Shown here: piece after piece, positions 25,895-34,266 of the stretch
Position numbering within the stretch: the stretch's first letter is position 1
Layout: every line of letters starts with the position of its first letter
Assembly: GCA_021324095.1 (NCBI GenBank)
Contig: JAJPJT010000072.1
Coordinates: 1-64,000, forward strand
Direction of reading: 5' to 3'
Length of the DNA: 64,000 nt
From: Gammaproteobacteria bacterium
Lineage (GTDB): Bacteria > Pseudomonadota > Gammaproteobacteria > Xanthomonadales > Rhodanobacteraceae
Position numbers and translations under genes: made by a program
Notes under the pieces: model-generated
Seen by the model: the letters and a program-made list of their open reading frames with translations, nothing else
What the model was told of the DNA's origin: nothing
Database searches by the model: none

Positions 25895-27566
25895 AGGCAA
25901 CGTGCTGATTCTTGCGCCGGTCGGTCGGGACGCCGCCGCCTGCGCGAAGCTGGTGGAGCAAGCTGGTCTCGATTCGCACATTTGTGGCGACGTCTGCGAA
26001 CTTCTCATGCAACTCGACCGGGGCGCCGATCTCGCATTGGTCGCCGAGGAGGCGCTCTATGGGAAATCGATAGAACGACTGACCGCGTGGGTGAATGCCC
26101 AGCCGCCCTGGTCGGATTTTCCCTTCATTGTCATAACCAACCAGAACGACGGGCCGCAATTCACGGAGTTCAGGCGCCGGATCGTCGGCAAACTCCGCAA
26201 CATCTCCTTTCTCGAACGCCCCATGCAGGCGATCTCGCTTCAGGCAGCAGTGCTGTCGGCCAAGCGCGGCCGCGCCCGCCAATATGAAGCCCGCGCGTAC
26301 CTCGAAGCACAGCAACACGCGGCCAAGAATCTGGAGCACCTGGTCGTACAACGCACCCAGGCGCTGCAAAGCGCCAATGAGCAGTTGCGCGAAGAAAGCA
26401 AGCGTCGGGAACGAGCTCAGGCGGCTCTCATGCAGGCGCAGAAGCTGGAAACCATGGGGCAACTCGTGGGAGGCGTCGCACACGATTTCAACAACCTGCT
26501 CATGGCAGTGATCGGCAATCTGGAATTGCTGGCCAGGAAAATCGATCATGATCCGCGCCAAGCGAGACTGCTGCATGGCGCGATGGAGGGCGCGCGGCGC
26601 GGCGCCACCTTGACGCAGAGATTGCTGGCCTTCGCCCGCAAGCAAGAGTTGCAATCGCGCGCAACCAACATCCAAACCCTGGTCCAGGACATGCGCGACC
26701 TGATCGAACGATCGGTCGGGCCGCTGATCAACGTGGAAATCCATGCGGGCGAGCCCTTGCCCAACGTCAATATCGACCCGAATCAGTTGGAAATGGCATT
26801 GCTGAACTTGGCGGTCAACGCACGCGACGCCATGCCTGCCGGCGGGACCTTGACGATCGCGATGGAGCGCTGCGTTGCAACCGCGGAGCAACCGGATCTT
26901 CAACCCTGTGAGTACGTGCGACTTTCGGTGCAGGACACGGGGGCCGGGATGGACGCGGCAACACTGGCCCGCGCAGTCGAGCCGTTCTTCTCCACCAAGG
27001 GCGCCGGCAAGGGCACGGGATTGGGGCTCTCGATGGTGCACGGGCTCGCCGAGCAATCGGGCGGCGCGTTCCGGCTGCACAGTACCCTGGGCGAGGGCAC
27101 CCGGGCGGATCTATGGTTGCCCGTTGCCGAAACTGCACCGGCGCCCCTCACGCTGCCCGCGCCAATCGAAGCCGCAGCAGCGCCGGCCACGATATTGCTG
27201 GTGGACGACGATGCGCTGATTGCCAGCAGCACGGCTGCACTGTTGGAAGACCTCGGTCATCGGGTCACCGAGGCGCACTCCGGCCACGAGGCTCTCGTCC
27301 TGCTGCAGGATGGTCTTGCTCCCGACATCGTGGTAACCGACTACGCCATGCCAGGCATGACCGGCGTGGATCTTGCCGTCGCCCTCCGCAAGCAGCATCC
27401 GAAGCTGCCGATCCTGCTGGCAACCGGTTATGCCGAGCTGCAAGGCACGCAGCCCATCGAGCTCCCCCGGATTGCCAAGCCTTATACACAGCAGCAGTTG
27501 TCAGCCGAGATCACGCGTCTGATTTCACGACACACGCACCAACTGGACCGTCGCTCGAGTGTGTAG
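25887..27566 (+). CDS. Hybrid sensor histidine kinase coupled to the KaiC-like protein
   Basis: The 559-residue protein has a receiver-like N-terminal domain without a clear phosphoacceptor (residues 5-125, 'LALVAEEAL' where an Asp would be), a coiled coil (about 130-185), a HisKA domain with 'GGVAHDFNNLL' (His199), an HATPase_c domain ('NLAVNARDAMP', 'VQDTGAGMD', 'GKGTGLGLSMVHGL') and a C-terminal receiver with 'VDDDALI' and Asp485 in 'DIVVTDYAMPG'. No membrane segment is present, so it is cytosolic. Its start overlaps the KaiC-like gene by 8 bp (ATGCCTGA). The layout suggests that KaiC-like ATPase state is read by the kinase; this is inference from gene coupling. Confidence 0.93.
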   Translation: MPEGNVLILAPVGRDAAACAKLVEQAGLDSHICGDVCELLMQLDRGADLALVAEEALYGKSIERLTAWVNAQPPWSDFPFIVITNQNDGPQFTEFRRRIVGKLRNISFLERPMQAISLQAAVLSAKRGRARQYEARAYLEAQQHAAKNLEHLVVQRTQALQSANEQLREESKRRERAQAALMQAQKLETMGQLVGGVAHDFNNLLMAVIGNLELLARKIDHDPRQARLLHGAMEGARRGATLTQRLLAFARKQELQSRATNIQTLVQDMRDLIERSVGPLINVEIHAGEPLPNVNIDPNQLEMALLNLAVNARDAMPAGGTLTIAMERCVATAEQPDLQPCEYVRLSVQDTGAGMDAATLARAVEPFFSTKGAGKGTGLGLSMVHGLAEQSGGAFRLHSTLGEGTRADLWLPVAETAPAPLTLPAPIEAAAAPATILLVDDDALIASSTAALLEDLGHRVTEAHSGHEALVLLQDGLAPDIVVTDYAMPGMTGVDLAVALRKQHPKLPILLATGYAELQGTQPIELPRIAKPYTQQQLSAEITRLISRHTHQLDRRSSV

Positions 27567-27603
27567 CGTCCACTTCTTTGCCGCTCTGAATTCACCAGAA
27601 CCC

Positions 27604-27770
27604 CATCTCAAATTGTTCCAACCGTTCGCGTTGAGCGTAGCGAAGCAAAGCTTCGCGAAGTCGAAACACGCGAAAACAGAAACTTGCCGCCCTTCGACTT
27701 CGCGCCTGCGGCGCTTCGCTCAGAGCCGCCCCCGACTTGATCCGGGGGCGAACGGTATTTTGAGATAGGT
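27604..27770. repeat. Composite palindromic repeat (REP/MITE-like)
   Basis: A nested inverted repeat about 167 bp long fills the gap between the kinase and the cytochrome b561 gene. Outer arms are ATCTCAAAT and ATTTTGAGAT; next are ACCGTTCGC (27621) and GCGAACGGT (ends 27756); the inside carries GAGCGTAGCGAAG, two GTCGAA cores and CTTCGCTC. The core is shared with the 88-bp repeats at 4688 and 9971, but this copy has extra DNA. It could serve as a terminator for both convergent genes. Confidence 0.75.
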
Positions 27771-27777
27771 TCCAGCA

Positions 27778-28323
27778 TCACACGCCCGGCAGCATGCGCT
27801 GCAGGACGCGGTCGCGGCGGATGAAGAAGTGGTACAACGCCGCGGCGACATGCAGGCCCACCAAGGGAAGAATCCCGTACTCCGCGACGATCGTATGGAT
27901 GTCGCCGGTCCAGCCCCAGCCGGCGGCACGGGTCGCGACCAACGGCGGCACGTGGACAAGCCCGAAGAACGTGATCGGCATGCCGCGATACGAGGCGTTG
28001 ATCCAGCCGAGCAGCGGCACCACGACCAGCAACAGGTACAGCAGCCGATGGATGGCGCGTGCCGAGCGCACCTGCCATGGCGGAACGCCCGCCTCCGGCG
28101 CGGGTTCGCCGTGGATGATCCGCCAGATCAGGCGGACGACGATGACGCCGAGTATCAGCACGCCGATCGAGAAATGCAGGCTGATCAGCGTGGTCACCGG
28201 CGTGTGGCGGCCGATGTGCGGCATCGTCCAGCCGACGGTGTACTGGGCGGCAAGCAGCGCGAGAATGAGCCAGTGCAGAACGATCGCGGTGCGCGTGTAG
28301 CGGCCCTGCGTACTGATGACCAT
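27778..28323 (-). CDS. Cytochrome b561
   Basis: This inner-membrane diheme b-type cytochrome of the bacterial CybB type passes electrons from quinol or superoxide. The ATG at 28323 follows a good GGAGG site and gives 181 residues. Four transmembrane helices are seen, with candidate heme ligands in 'IVLHWLI' (helix 1), 'ISLHFSIG' (helix 2), 'AIHRLLY' (helix 3) and 'VGLHVAAALYHFF' (helix 4). It stands alone, convergent with the kinase gene on one side and divergent from another kinase gene on the other. Confidence 0.93.
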   Translation of the reverse strand: MVISTQGRYTRTAIVLHWLILALLAAQYTVGWTMPHIGRHTPVTTLISLHFSIGVLILGVIVVRLIWRIIHGEPAPEAGVPPWQVRSARAIHRLLYLLLVVVPLLGWINASYRGMPITFFGLVHVPPLVATRAAGWGWTGDIHTIVAEYGILPLVGLHVAAALYHFFIRRDRVLQRMLPGV

Positions 28324-28569
28324 GGTTCCTCCTGCCGGTGTCGCAACGGTTCGGCGACGCCGGCAGACTCTACAACAGTCGAAGCCGAGCTCAGCGCAAG
28401 CTGAAGAATCGTCAGCATGGTTTTCACCCCGGCGAACGGCCCGATGCAGCGGCGGCTGTCGCGCAAATCCAGCGCGGTCTGTCGACCGCTGCACGGCCAC
28501 TGGTGGCGCGGTCGCGGAACTACCGGAATTGGCGTACAGTACGCTCTGCAGCGTTCTCGGTGTGGGAAC

Positions 28570-28590
28570 AGGGGCCCGCCCTGGGCCCCT
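28570..28590. other. GC-rich perfect hairpin upstream of the PAS-GAF kinase
   Basis: AGGGGCCC and GGGCCCCT pair around a 5-nt loop, 32 bp before the kinase ATG at 28623. In the leader it could affect translation or act as a protein site. It is short, so chance is possible. Confidence 0.4.
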
Positions 28591-28622
28591 TGGCCGCGTC
28601 CACCACCGGCAGGTGATCCGAG

Positions 28623-31067
28623 ATGAATACCTCGCTTCGAGCCCCTTCGAAAGCGCCTGTCCAGCAGAAGGCGACGGCTCATTTCGCGGCCATCGTCGAG
28701 TCCCACGAAGACGCGATCATCAGCAAGGATCTCGGCGGCCGCATCCTGTCGTGGAATCCGGCTGCGGCGCGCATGTTCGGCTACACGGCCGCAGAGGCGC
28801 TGGGGCAGCCGATCAACCTCATCATTCCGCCGGAGCGGCTGGAAGAGGAGCGGTACATCCTCGAAACCATCCGGCGCGGCGAAAGCATCCGGCAGCTCGA
28901 GACCACGCGCGTGGCAAAAGACGGCCGGACGGTCGAAGTGTCGATCACGGTTTCGCCCGTGCGGGACGCGGGCGGGAACATCATCGGCGCGGCGAAAATC
29001 GCCCGTGACGTCTCTGCGCATCATCGTGTGGAAAGGACGCTGCAGCAGTCGAACGATGATCTCAACCGACACGCGGCGGAGCTGGCGCGCCTCAATCACG
29101 CCGCGGTGGGTCGTGAGCTGCGCATGATCGAGCTGAAGCAGGAAGTCAATGAACTGCGGCGGCGACTGGGCGAGGACCCCGTCTATCCGCTCGACCAACT
29201 GGACGAGACCGCGCAGGCGCCCGCCGGCGCAACGGCCTGTGGCACGGAGAAATGCGAGAGCCCGGTTCCGCTCGAGGCGGTGCTGCGTACCGAGCAACTG
29301 CGGGAGCGCACCCATCGGCCTCCCGATTACGCAACCGAGAACCGCGCCCTGGCGAGCCTGGTGCAGGCGCTCGCGGACGCGCCTCGAACGATCCTGCAGA
29401 CGCTGGCCGACAAGACCCTCGAGGTGCTTCGGGCCGGTTCGGCCGGACTGAGCCTGCTCACGCAGGACGGCGAACGATTCTATTGGGCCGCCATTGCGGG
29501 CCGTTGGTCGCCGCATCTGGGCGGCGGTACGCCGAGCGGCTTCGGGCCCTGCGGCGACGTGCTCGCCCGGAATGCACCGCTGCTCTTCAGTCATTGGGAG
29601 CAACGCTATCCGTATCTCGAAGCGGCGACACCGTTGGCCGAAGAAGGGCTGCTCGTCCCCTTTTATGTAGGCGGCAAGGCGGTCGGCACGATCTGGGTGA
29701 TCGCCCACGACCCCGAGCGCCAGTTCGACGCCGAGGACTTGCGGATCCTCGAGAGCCTCGGCCGCTTCGCCTCCGCGGCCTATGAAGCCATGGAATACAT
29801 CGAGGCGATGGAGCAGCGCCGCGCTGCCTTGAATCTGCTGGAAGACGCGGTTCGCGCACGGCAGCTCCTGGAGGCATCCAACCGGCAGTTGAAGGAGCGG
29901 GAAGAAGCGCTGCGTGCAGCCGACCAACGCAAAAACGAGTTTCTCGCCCTGCTCGGCCACGAGCTCCGCAATCCGCTGATGCCCATCAGCAACGCGAGCG
30001 AACTGCTGGCGCTCGGCATCGGCGGCGAGAACCCGAGCGCCCAGACTGCGATCGACATCATCAAGCGCCAGGTCTCGCACTTGACGAGGCTCGTGGACGA
30101 CCTGCTCGACGTCGGCCGCATCACGCAAGGACGCATCCAGCTCCAATGCCGGCCGATCGAGCTCGGCAGTGTCATCGCGGAAGCCGTCGAAACGGTGGAG
30201 CCCCGGCTGCGAGCCAAGCAGCACAAGATCTCTCTCACCACGTCCAGCCAGCGGCTCTACGTCCGGGGCGATCCCACGCGCCTCGTGCAGTGCATGGTCA
30301 ATGTCCTCACCAATGCCGTGAAGTACACCGACCCGGGCGGCGAGATTCGTGTGGAAACGCAGGCATCCGACAGCACCGTCAGTGTCGAGGTCTCGGATAC
30401 GGGCGTCGGCATCGCCCCCGAGCTCCTGCCGCGCATCTTCGACCTGTTCGTGCAGGATCATCAAGGACTCGACCGCGCGCAAGGCGGCCTCGGGATCGGG
30501 CTCGCGATCGTCAAGCAGTTGATCCAGATGCACGGCGGCGAAGTGACCGCGCACAGCGAAGGGACCGGCGCCGGCTCGACGTTCACGATTCGCCTGCCGC
30601 GCATCCCGCGGCCCATGGATGGCAAATCTGATGCCGATAGCGAAAGCGTGCGACCGCTGCGCGTGCTGATCGTGGACGACAATGTCGACGCGGCGACTTC
30701 GATCGCCATGCTCCTGACCGCGCAAGGCCATCACGCGGAGGCCGTCTACAGCAGCCGGGACGCTTTGAAAGCCGTCGAACGCTTCAGGCCCGAGGTGGCT
30801 CTTCTCGATATCGGTCTTCCGGAGATGGACGGGTACGAGCTGGCGAGCCGCCTGCGCGACCTGCCCGCCTGCGACACGATGCGCATCGTCGCCCTGACCG
30901 GCTACGGCCAGCCCGAAGACCGCCAGCGCGCGCTCGACACCGGGTTCGATGATCACCTCGTCAAGCCGATCGATGTGCGTGTCCTCGAACGCACACTGGC
31001 CGGCTCGGGGCGCGAAGGCGTCCGCCTATTTCCTGGCACGCGAACTTCACCTCGCGCCCAAACGTAG
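28623..31067 (+). CDS. PAS-GAF hybrid sensor histidine kinase
   Basis: The 814-residue protein has a PAS domain (about 20-135: 'ESHEDAIISKDLGGRILSWNPAAARMFGYTAAEALG'), a coiled segment, a GAF domain (about 245-390: 'LADKTLEVLRAGSAGLSLLTQDGERFYWAAIAG'), HisKA with 'LGHELRNPLMPI' (His446), HATPase_c ('NVLTNAVKYTDPG', 'VSDTGVGI', 'GGLGIGLAIVKQL') and a receiver with 'VDDNVDAA' and Asp729 ('VALLDIGLPEMDG'). It has no membrane segment. The PAS sequence is of the type often paired with cyclic-di-GMP or redox sensing, but no cofactor site can be told. A beta-lactamase-like gene follows 72 bp downstream. Confidence 0.94.
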   Translation: MNTSLRAPSKAPVQQKATAHFAAIVESHEDAIISKDLGGRILSWNPAAARMFGYTAAEALGQPINLIIPPERLEEERYILETIRRGESIRQLETTRVAKDGRTVEVSITVSPVRDAGGNIIGAAKIARDVSAHHRVERTLQQSNDDLNRHAAELARLNHAAVGRELRMIELKQEVNELRRRLGEDPVYPLDQLDETAQAPAGATACGTEKCESPVPLEAVLRTEQLRERTHRPPDYATENRALASLVQALADAPRTILQTLADKTLEVLRAGSAGLSLLTQDGERFYWAAIAGRWSPHLGGGTPSGFGPCGDVLARNAPLLFSHWEQRYPYLEAATPLAEEGLLVPFYVGGKAVGTIWVIAHDPERQFDAEDLRILESLGRFASAAYEAMEYIEAMEQRRAALNLLEDAVRARQLLEASNRQLKEREEALRAADQRKNEFLALLGHELRNPLMPISNASELLALGIGGENPSAQTAIDIIKRQVSHLTRLVDDLLDVGRITQGRIQLQCRPIELGSVIAEAVETVEPRLRAKQHKISLTTSSQRLYVRGDPTRLVQCMVNVLTNAVKYTDPGGEIRVETQASDSTVSVEVSDTGVGIAPELLPRIFDLFVQDHQGLDRAQGGLGIGLAIVKQLIQMHGGEVTAHSEGTGAGSTFTIRLPRIPRPMDGKSDADSESVRPLRVLIVDDNVDAATSIAMLLTAQGHHAEAVYSSRDALKAVERFRPEVALLDIGLPEMDGYELASRLRDLPACDTMRIVALTGYGQPEDRQRALDTGFDDHLVKPIDVRVLERTLAGSGREGVRLFPGTRTSPRAQT

Positions 31068-31139
31068 TGCTCATGTCGTCATGCGGTCAGGCTATCCGCT
31101 GTTCAGGCTGAGGGCACCGCCGCGACACAGGAGGCAAGC

Positions 31140-32162
31140 ATGATTCGCCCCAGACGGCAATTCCTGAAAACGGCAGCGGTGACGGCGATCGCCGCTTCGC
31201 TCCCGACGCGAGCGCTGGGCGCGGCCGCGCAACTTGGTTCGAGAAGCGGCATTGCCAAGCTGTTTGACGGCCTGCCGGGCGACCTCGGATTGAAGATCTA
31301 CGCCCCTTCACAGCGGGGCAGGCCCGGTTTCAGCATGCAGATGAATCCGGGCAAGGTGCTGTTCGCCGCCAGCGCGATCAAGACATTTGCACTCTGCGAG
31401 GCGTTGCGGCAGGCCGAGCGGCAGGCGGAATCGCAGGACATCGACATCGATCATGTGCTCGAGGCGAAGGAACTGCACCTCGATGCGGGCGTCTGGTCCC
31501 TGGGCAGCCCGATCTTCAATCCGCCCGACCTGAGTGGCATGGTTTCGGAGAGAACGGCGCTGGAAGCGATGATCCTGCGCAGTGACAACACCGCGACGGA
31601 CATGATCTTCAACCTGGTCGGCGCGGACAACATCCGCAAACTGATCGCGTCAGCCGGACTCATGCAGACATGGGTGCCTGACAATACACGGATTTTCGCC
31701 GGATACCTGTTCGGCGCGAAGAATTACATGACGATCACCTGGGACGAGTTGTTGAAGCTCGCCCACGGGGGACGGATCGTGCATCCGTTTTTGAACGACG
31801 TGGAGACGCTTGCATCCACGGCGGAGGATTTCGTCACGTACTATTCGCAAGCGTTGCGGGGCCGCTTCTTCCGGCAGCGCGATACGTTGCAGGAGTTCCG
31901 CCGGGTCCTCACGTTGTGCGACTTCATCTATCTGATCCCGGTTCCTCTGGGAGTCAGTGCCTACGGCAAAAGCGGCAATGCGGACGCGCCCGGCTTCCAC
32001 GCGCGCTCTTTTGCCGGGGGAATGTTCTTTGCCGGTCGCTGGGTGTACTTCGCGTTCCTGTTGAACTGGTACGAACAGGAGGCGGACGACCCGCGTACGG
32101 TGAAGAGGTTCTTTGCCGCCATCAACGAGGCGCTGACGCGCGTAAAGGACGCCTTGTCTTGA
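31140..32162 (+). CDS. Class A beta-lactamase-like serine hydrolase, Tat-exported
   Basis: The 340-residue precursor starts with a Tat-type signal ('RPRRQFLKTAAVTAIAASLP', ending 'RALGAAA', about 30). The active-site set of the serine beta-lactamase/DD-peptidase fold is present: SxxK 'SAIK' (Ser78, Lys81), 'SDN' (148-150) and 'KSG' (277-279). No class A omega-loop Glu ('ExxLN') is evident, so it may be a peptidase-like or esterase-like member and not a true beta-lactamase. It lies between a hybrid kinase (same strand, upstream) and the NtrC-type regulator, which converges on it with a 30-bp gap. Confidence 0.85.
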   Translation: MIRPRRQFLKTAAVTAIAASLPTRALGAAAQLGSRSGIAKLFDGLPGDLGLKIYAPSQRGRPGFSMQMNPGKVLFAASAIKTFALCEALRQAERQAESQDIDIDHVLEAKELHLDAGVWSLGSPIFNPPDLSGMVSERTALEAMILRSDNTATDMIFNLVGADNIRKLIASAGLMQTWVPDNTRIFAGYLFGAKNYMTITWDELLKLAHGGRIVHPFLNDVETLASTAEDFVTYYSQALRGRFFRQRDTLQEFRRVLTLCDFIYLIPVPLGVSAYGKSGNADAPGFHARSFAGGMFFAGRWVYFAFLLNWYEQEADDPRTVKRFFAAINEALTRVKDALS

Positions 32163-32192
32163 CCTGCGGACGAACCAGCGGAATCGTCCGCA

Positions 32193-33599
32193 TCAACGGG
32201 ACAGATCAGGCTCCTCTTCGGACGGATCGTCGATGGAGCCGTGAAGCGTGGCATCGTCGATCAACCCCAGGGCGCGGTAACGCACCAGCCGGTTGTAGAT
32301 CGTCTTCGAGGTGATCCCGAGGATGCGCGCCGCCCGGCTCTTGTTGTTGCCGCAGCGCGCCAGGGTTTTGAGCAGCATCTCGCGTTCGATGTCCTCGAAC
32401 GACATGCCCACCGTGAATTTCACCAACCCGGACTGGTCGGAATCCGTCGCCGTGTGCGGCATGCTCTCGGGCTGGAAATCGAGCTGGTTGCCTTCGCGCG
32501 CGATGAGATAACTGCGCTGCACCGCGTGGCGCAGCTCGCGCACGTTGCCGGGCCACGCCGCTTCGCCCATCCGCACCAGGGCTTCGGGCGCGAAGTGCTT
32601 GGCGGTGCCGTAGCGGCGGTTGAGGCTGTCCAGGAAATGCCGCGCCAGCAGCGGAATGTCTTCACGGTGCTCGCGCAGCGGCGGCGTGTGCAGCCGATAG
32701 CCGCTCAGGCGGTAATAAAGGTCCTGGCGCAGCAGGCCCTCCTCCATGCACGCGCGCGGCTCCCGGTTGGTCGCGGCGATCAGCCGCACGTCCACCGGAA
32801 TCTCGCGGGTGCCGCCCACCCGGGTGAAGGTCCGCGTCTCGATCACGCGCAGCAGGTAAACCTGCAGCGCCTGCGGCATTTCCGTGATCTCGTCCAGGAA
32901 CAGGGTCCCGCCCTGTGCCTGCTCGAAATACCCGGTATGCGATTGCACCGCACCCGTGAACGAGCCCCGCTCGTGCCCGAACAGCAGGCTGCCCAGGAGG
33001 TCCTGCGCCAGCGCGCCGCAGTTCACCGCCACGAACGCGCCGCTGCGACCGCTCGCGTGGTGCAGCGCCCGCGCCACCAGTTCCTTGCCCGTCCCGCTCT
33101 CGCCGTGCACCAGGACCGAGACGTCCGTCGGCCCGACCTGCGCGATCTCGCCGAGCAACGCCCGGATCTGCGGCGAACGCCCGATCATCCCGCCCGCCGA
33201 CTCCGCCAGCGTCGTGCGGTGCCGCGCGTAGTCGTTGGCTTCCGTGAACAGTTGCTGCAACGCCGCCGCCGTCACCGGCTTGACCAGATAATCCACCACC
33301 GGCGACTTCAGGATCCGCAGCACGCTCTCGACGCTCGGCGCCCCCGTCACGATCGCAATGCGCCCGTGCGCGTCGACCTCGAGGTCGTCCAGCAGATCCA
33401 GCCCGTTGCCGTCCGGCAGTTCGATGTCCACCAGGATCAGGTCGAACCCCTGCTTGGCCGTCAGCTCCCGCGCCTGATCCAGCGTCTCCGCCCGTACCAG
33501 CTTGCATCCGCACTGGCGCGCCACCTCCGCGACCACCCGCGCAAATCCATCGTTGTCGTCCACCAGCAGCGCATCACAGGTCACAGCACCAGCTTTCAC
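32193..33599 (-). CDS. Sigma-54-dependent response regulator, NtrC family
   Basis: The 468-residue protein starts with a GTG (33599) after a GGAG site. Its receiver has 'LLVDDND' and Asp58 ('LILVDIELPDG'). The AAA+ domain has Walker A 'GESGTGKE', the sigma-54 contact loop 'GSFTGA' in place of the more usual GAFTGA, Walker B 'GGTLFLDEI', and the Arg-finger region 'FYYRLSGYRL'-like 'LYYRLSGYRL'. A Fis-type helix-turn-helix ends the protein ('NNKSRAARILGITSKTIYNRLVRY'). No cognate kinase is directly adjacent; the nearest are the hybrid kinases upstream. The gene is monocistronic on the minus strand. Confidence 0.95.
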   Translation of the reverse strand: MKAGAVTCDALLVDDNDGFARVVAEVARQCGCKLVRAETLDQARELTAKQGFDLILVDIELPDGNGLDLLDDLEVDAHGRIAIVTGAPSVESVLRILKSPVVDYLVKPVTAAALQQLFTEANDYARHRTTLAESAGGMIGRSPQIRALLGEIAQVGPTDVSVLVHGESGTGKELVARALHHASGRSGAFVAVNCGALAQDLLGSLLFGHERGSFTGAVQSHTGYFEQAQGGTLFLDEITEMPQALQVYLLRVIETRTFTRVGGTREIPVDVRLIAATNREPRACMEEGLLRQDLYYRLSGYRLHTPPLREHREDIPLLARHFLDSLNRRYGTAKHFAPEALVRMGEAAWPGNVRELRHAVQRSYLIAREGNQLDFQPESMPHTATDSDQSGLVKFTVGMSFEDIEREMLLKTLARCGNNKSRAARILGITSKTIYNRLVRYRALGLIDDATLHGSIDDPSEEEPDLSR

Positions 33600-33793
33600 T
33601 GCTGTTCTCTCCTAGTCTTGTTCCAGAGTCCATTCACCGGCGCCCATCGCCGGTCCGCGCCTGGGCACGGCTACAAACTTCGCTGCCATCGTTGCGGCGG
33701 CAACCCACGACTGCCGCGAACCGCGATTGGCGGCGAGCCGCTCGTGACGTTCGTTCGACTTCACCCCGGCGAAGTTCGTTCGCCGGATTCCGG

Positions 33794-34012
33794 TCATCCG
33801 TCCTGCGCGTCTGGCCAAAGTTCACTCTCGAATTCGGTCACCTGGAGTACCGCTTCGTTCCAGTCGACGCCGTAGCGCTCCTGCAACAACCGCGCGAGGT
33901 AATCGGAATTGCCACCGGAACACAGTACATCCTCTGCCGTCAGTTTGCGCCAGCGTCGTCTGAGCTTGTCGGTGATCTGCAACCATTCGTCCCTGATGCG
34001 GTCGTCGCTCAT
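33794..34012 (-). CDS. CsbD-like stress protein, paralogue 2
   Basis: The start at 34012 (MSDDRIRDEWLQITDKLRRRW) has a GGAG site 6 nt upstream; an earlier Met at 34024 is less likely. The 72-residue protein reads 'W..ITDKLRRRWRKLTAEDV', 'GNSDYLARLLQERYGVDWNEAV' and 'VTEFESEL', the CsbD pattern and near to the copies at 17500 and 56023. It is alone on the minus strand, divergent from the PAS-LuxR gene. Confidence 0.82.
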   Translation of the reverse strand: MSDDRIRDEWLQITDKLRRRWRKLTAEDVLCSGGNSDYLARLLQERYGVDWNEAVLQVTEFESELWPDAQDG

Positions 34013-34266
34013 TCCATTCTCCATTGTCGCCGGACGAGAGGCAGATGATGCCATCATGCAGCCATCGATTTCCGGATCGCCCGCGGGCGTCTCCGGACAG
34101 TATGCTTCGACGGGAATTCCGATCAGGCTCGCGCAAGCGTACGCTTGAGTGCGGCGCTGCGACAGAGAAGTTGTTACCACCGTATCTGGTATTTTTCTAC
34201 CGATTGGCGTACGCGTCGTTTGGACCCATAAGCTTCATCATCCAGCGCATCGACGCGAGTTGACCC

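Noticed and set aside
28194..30956. Minus-strand open frame of 920 codons opposite the PAS-GAF kinase
   Set aside because: It is antisense to a complete, well-conserved kinase and has no recognisable motif.
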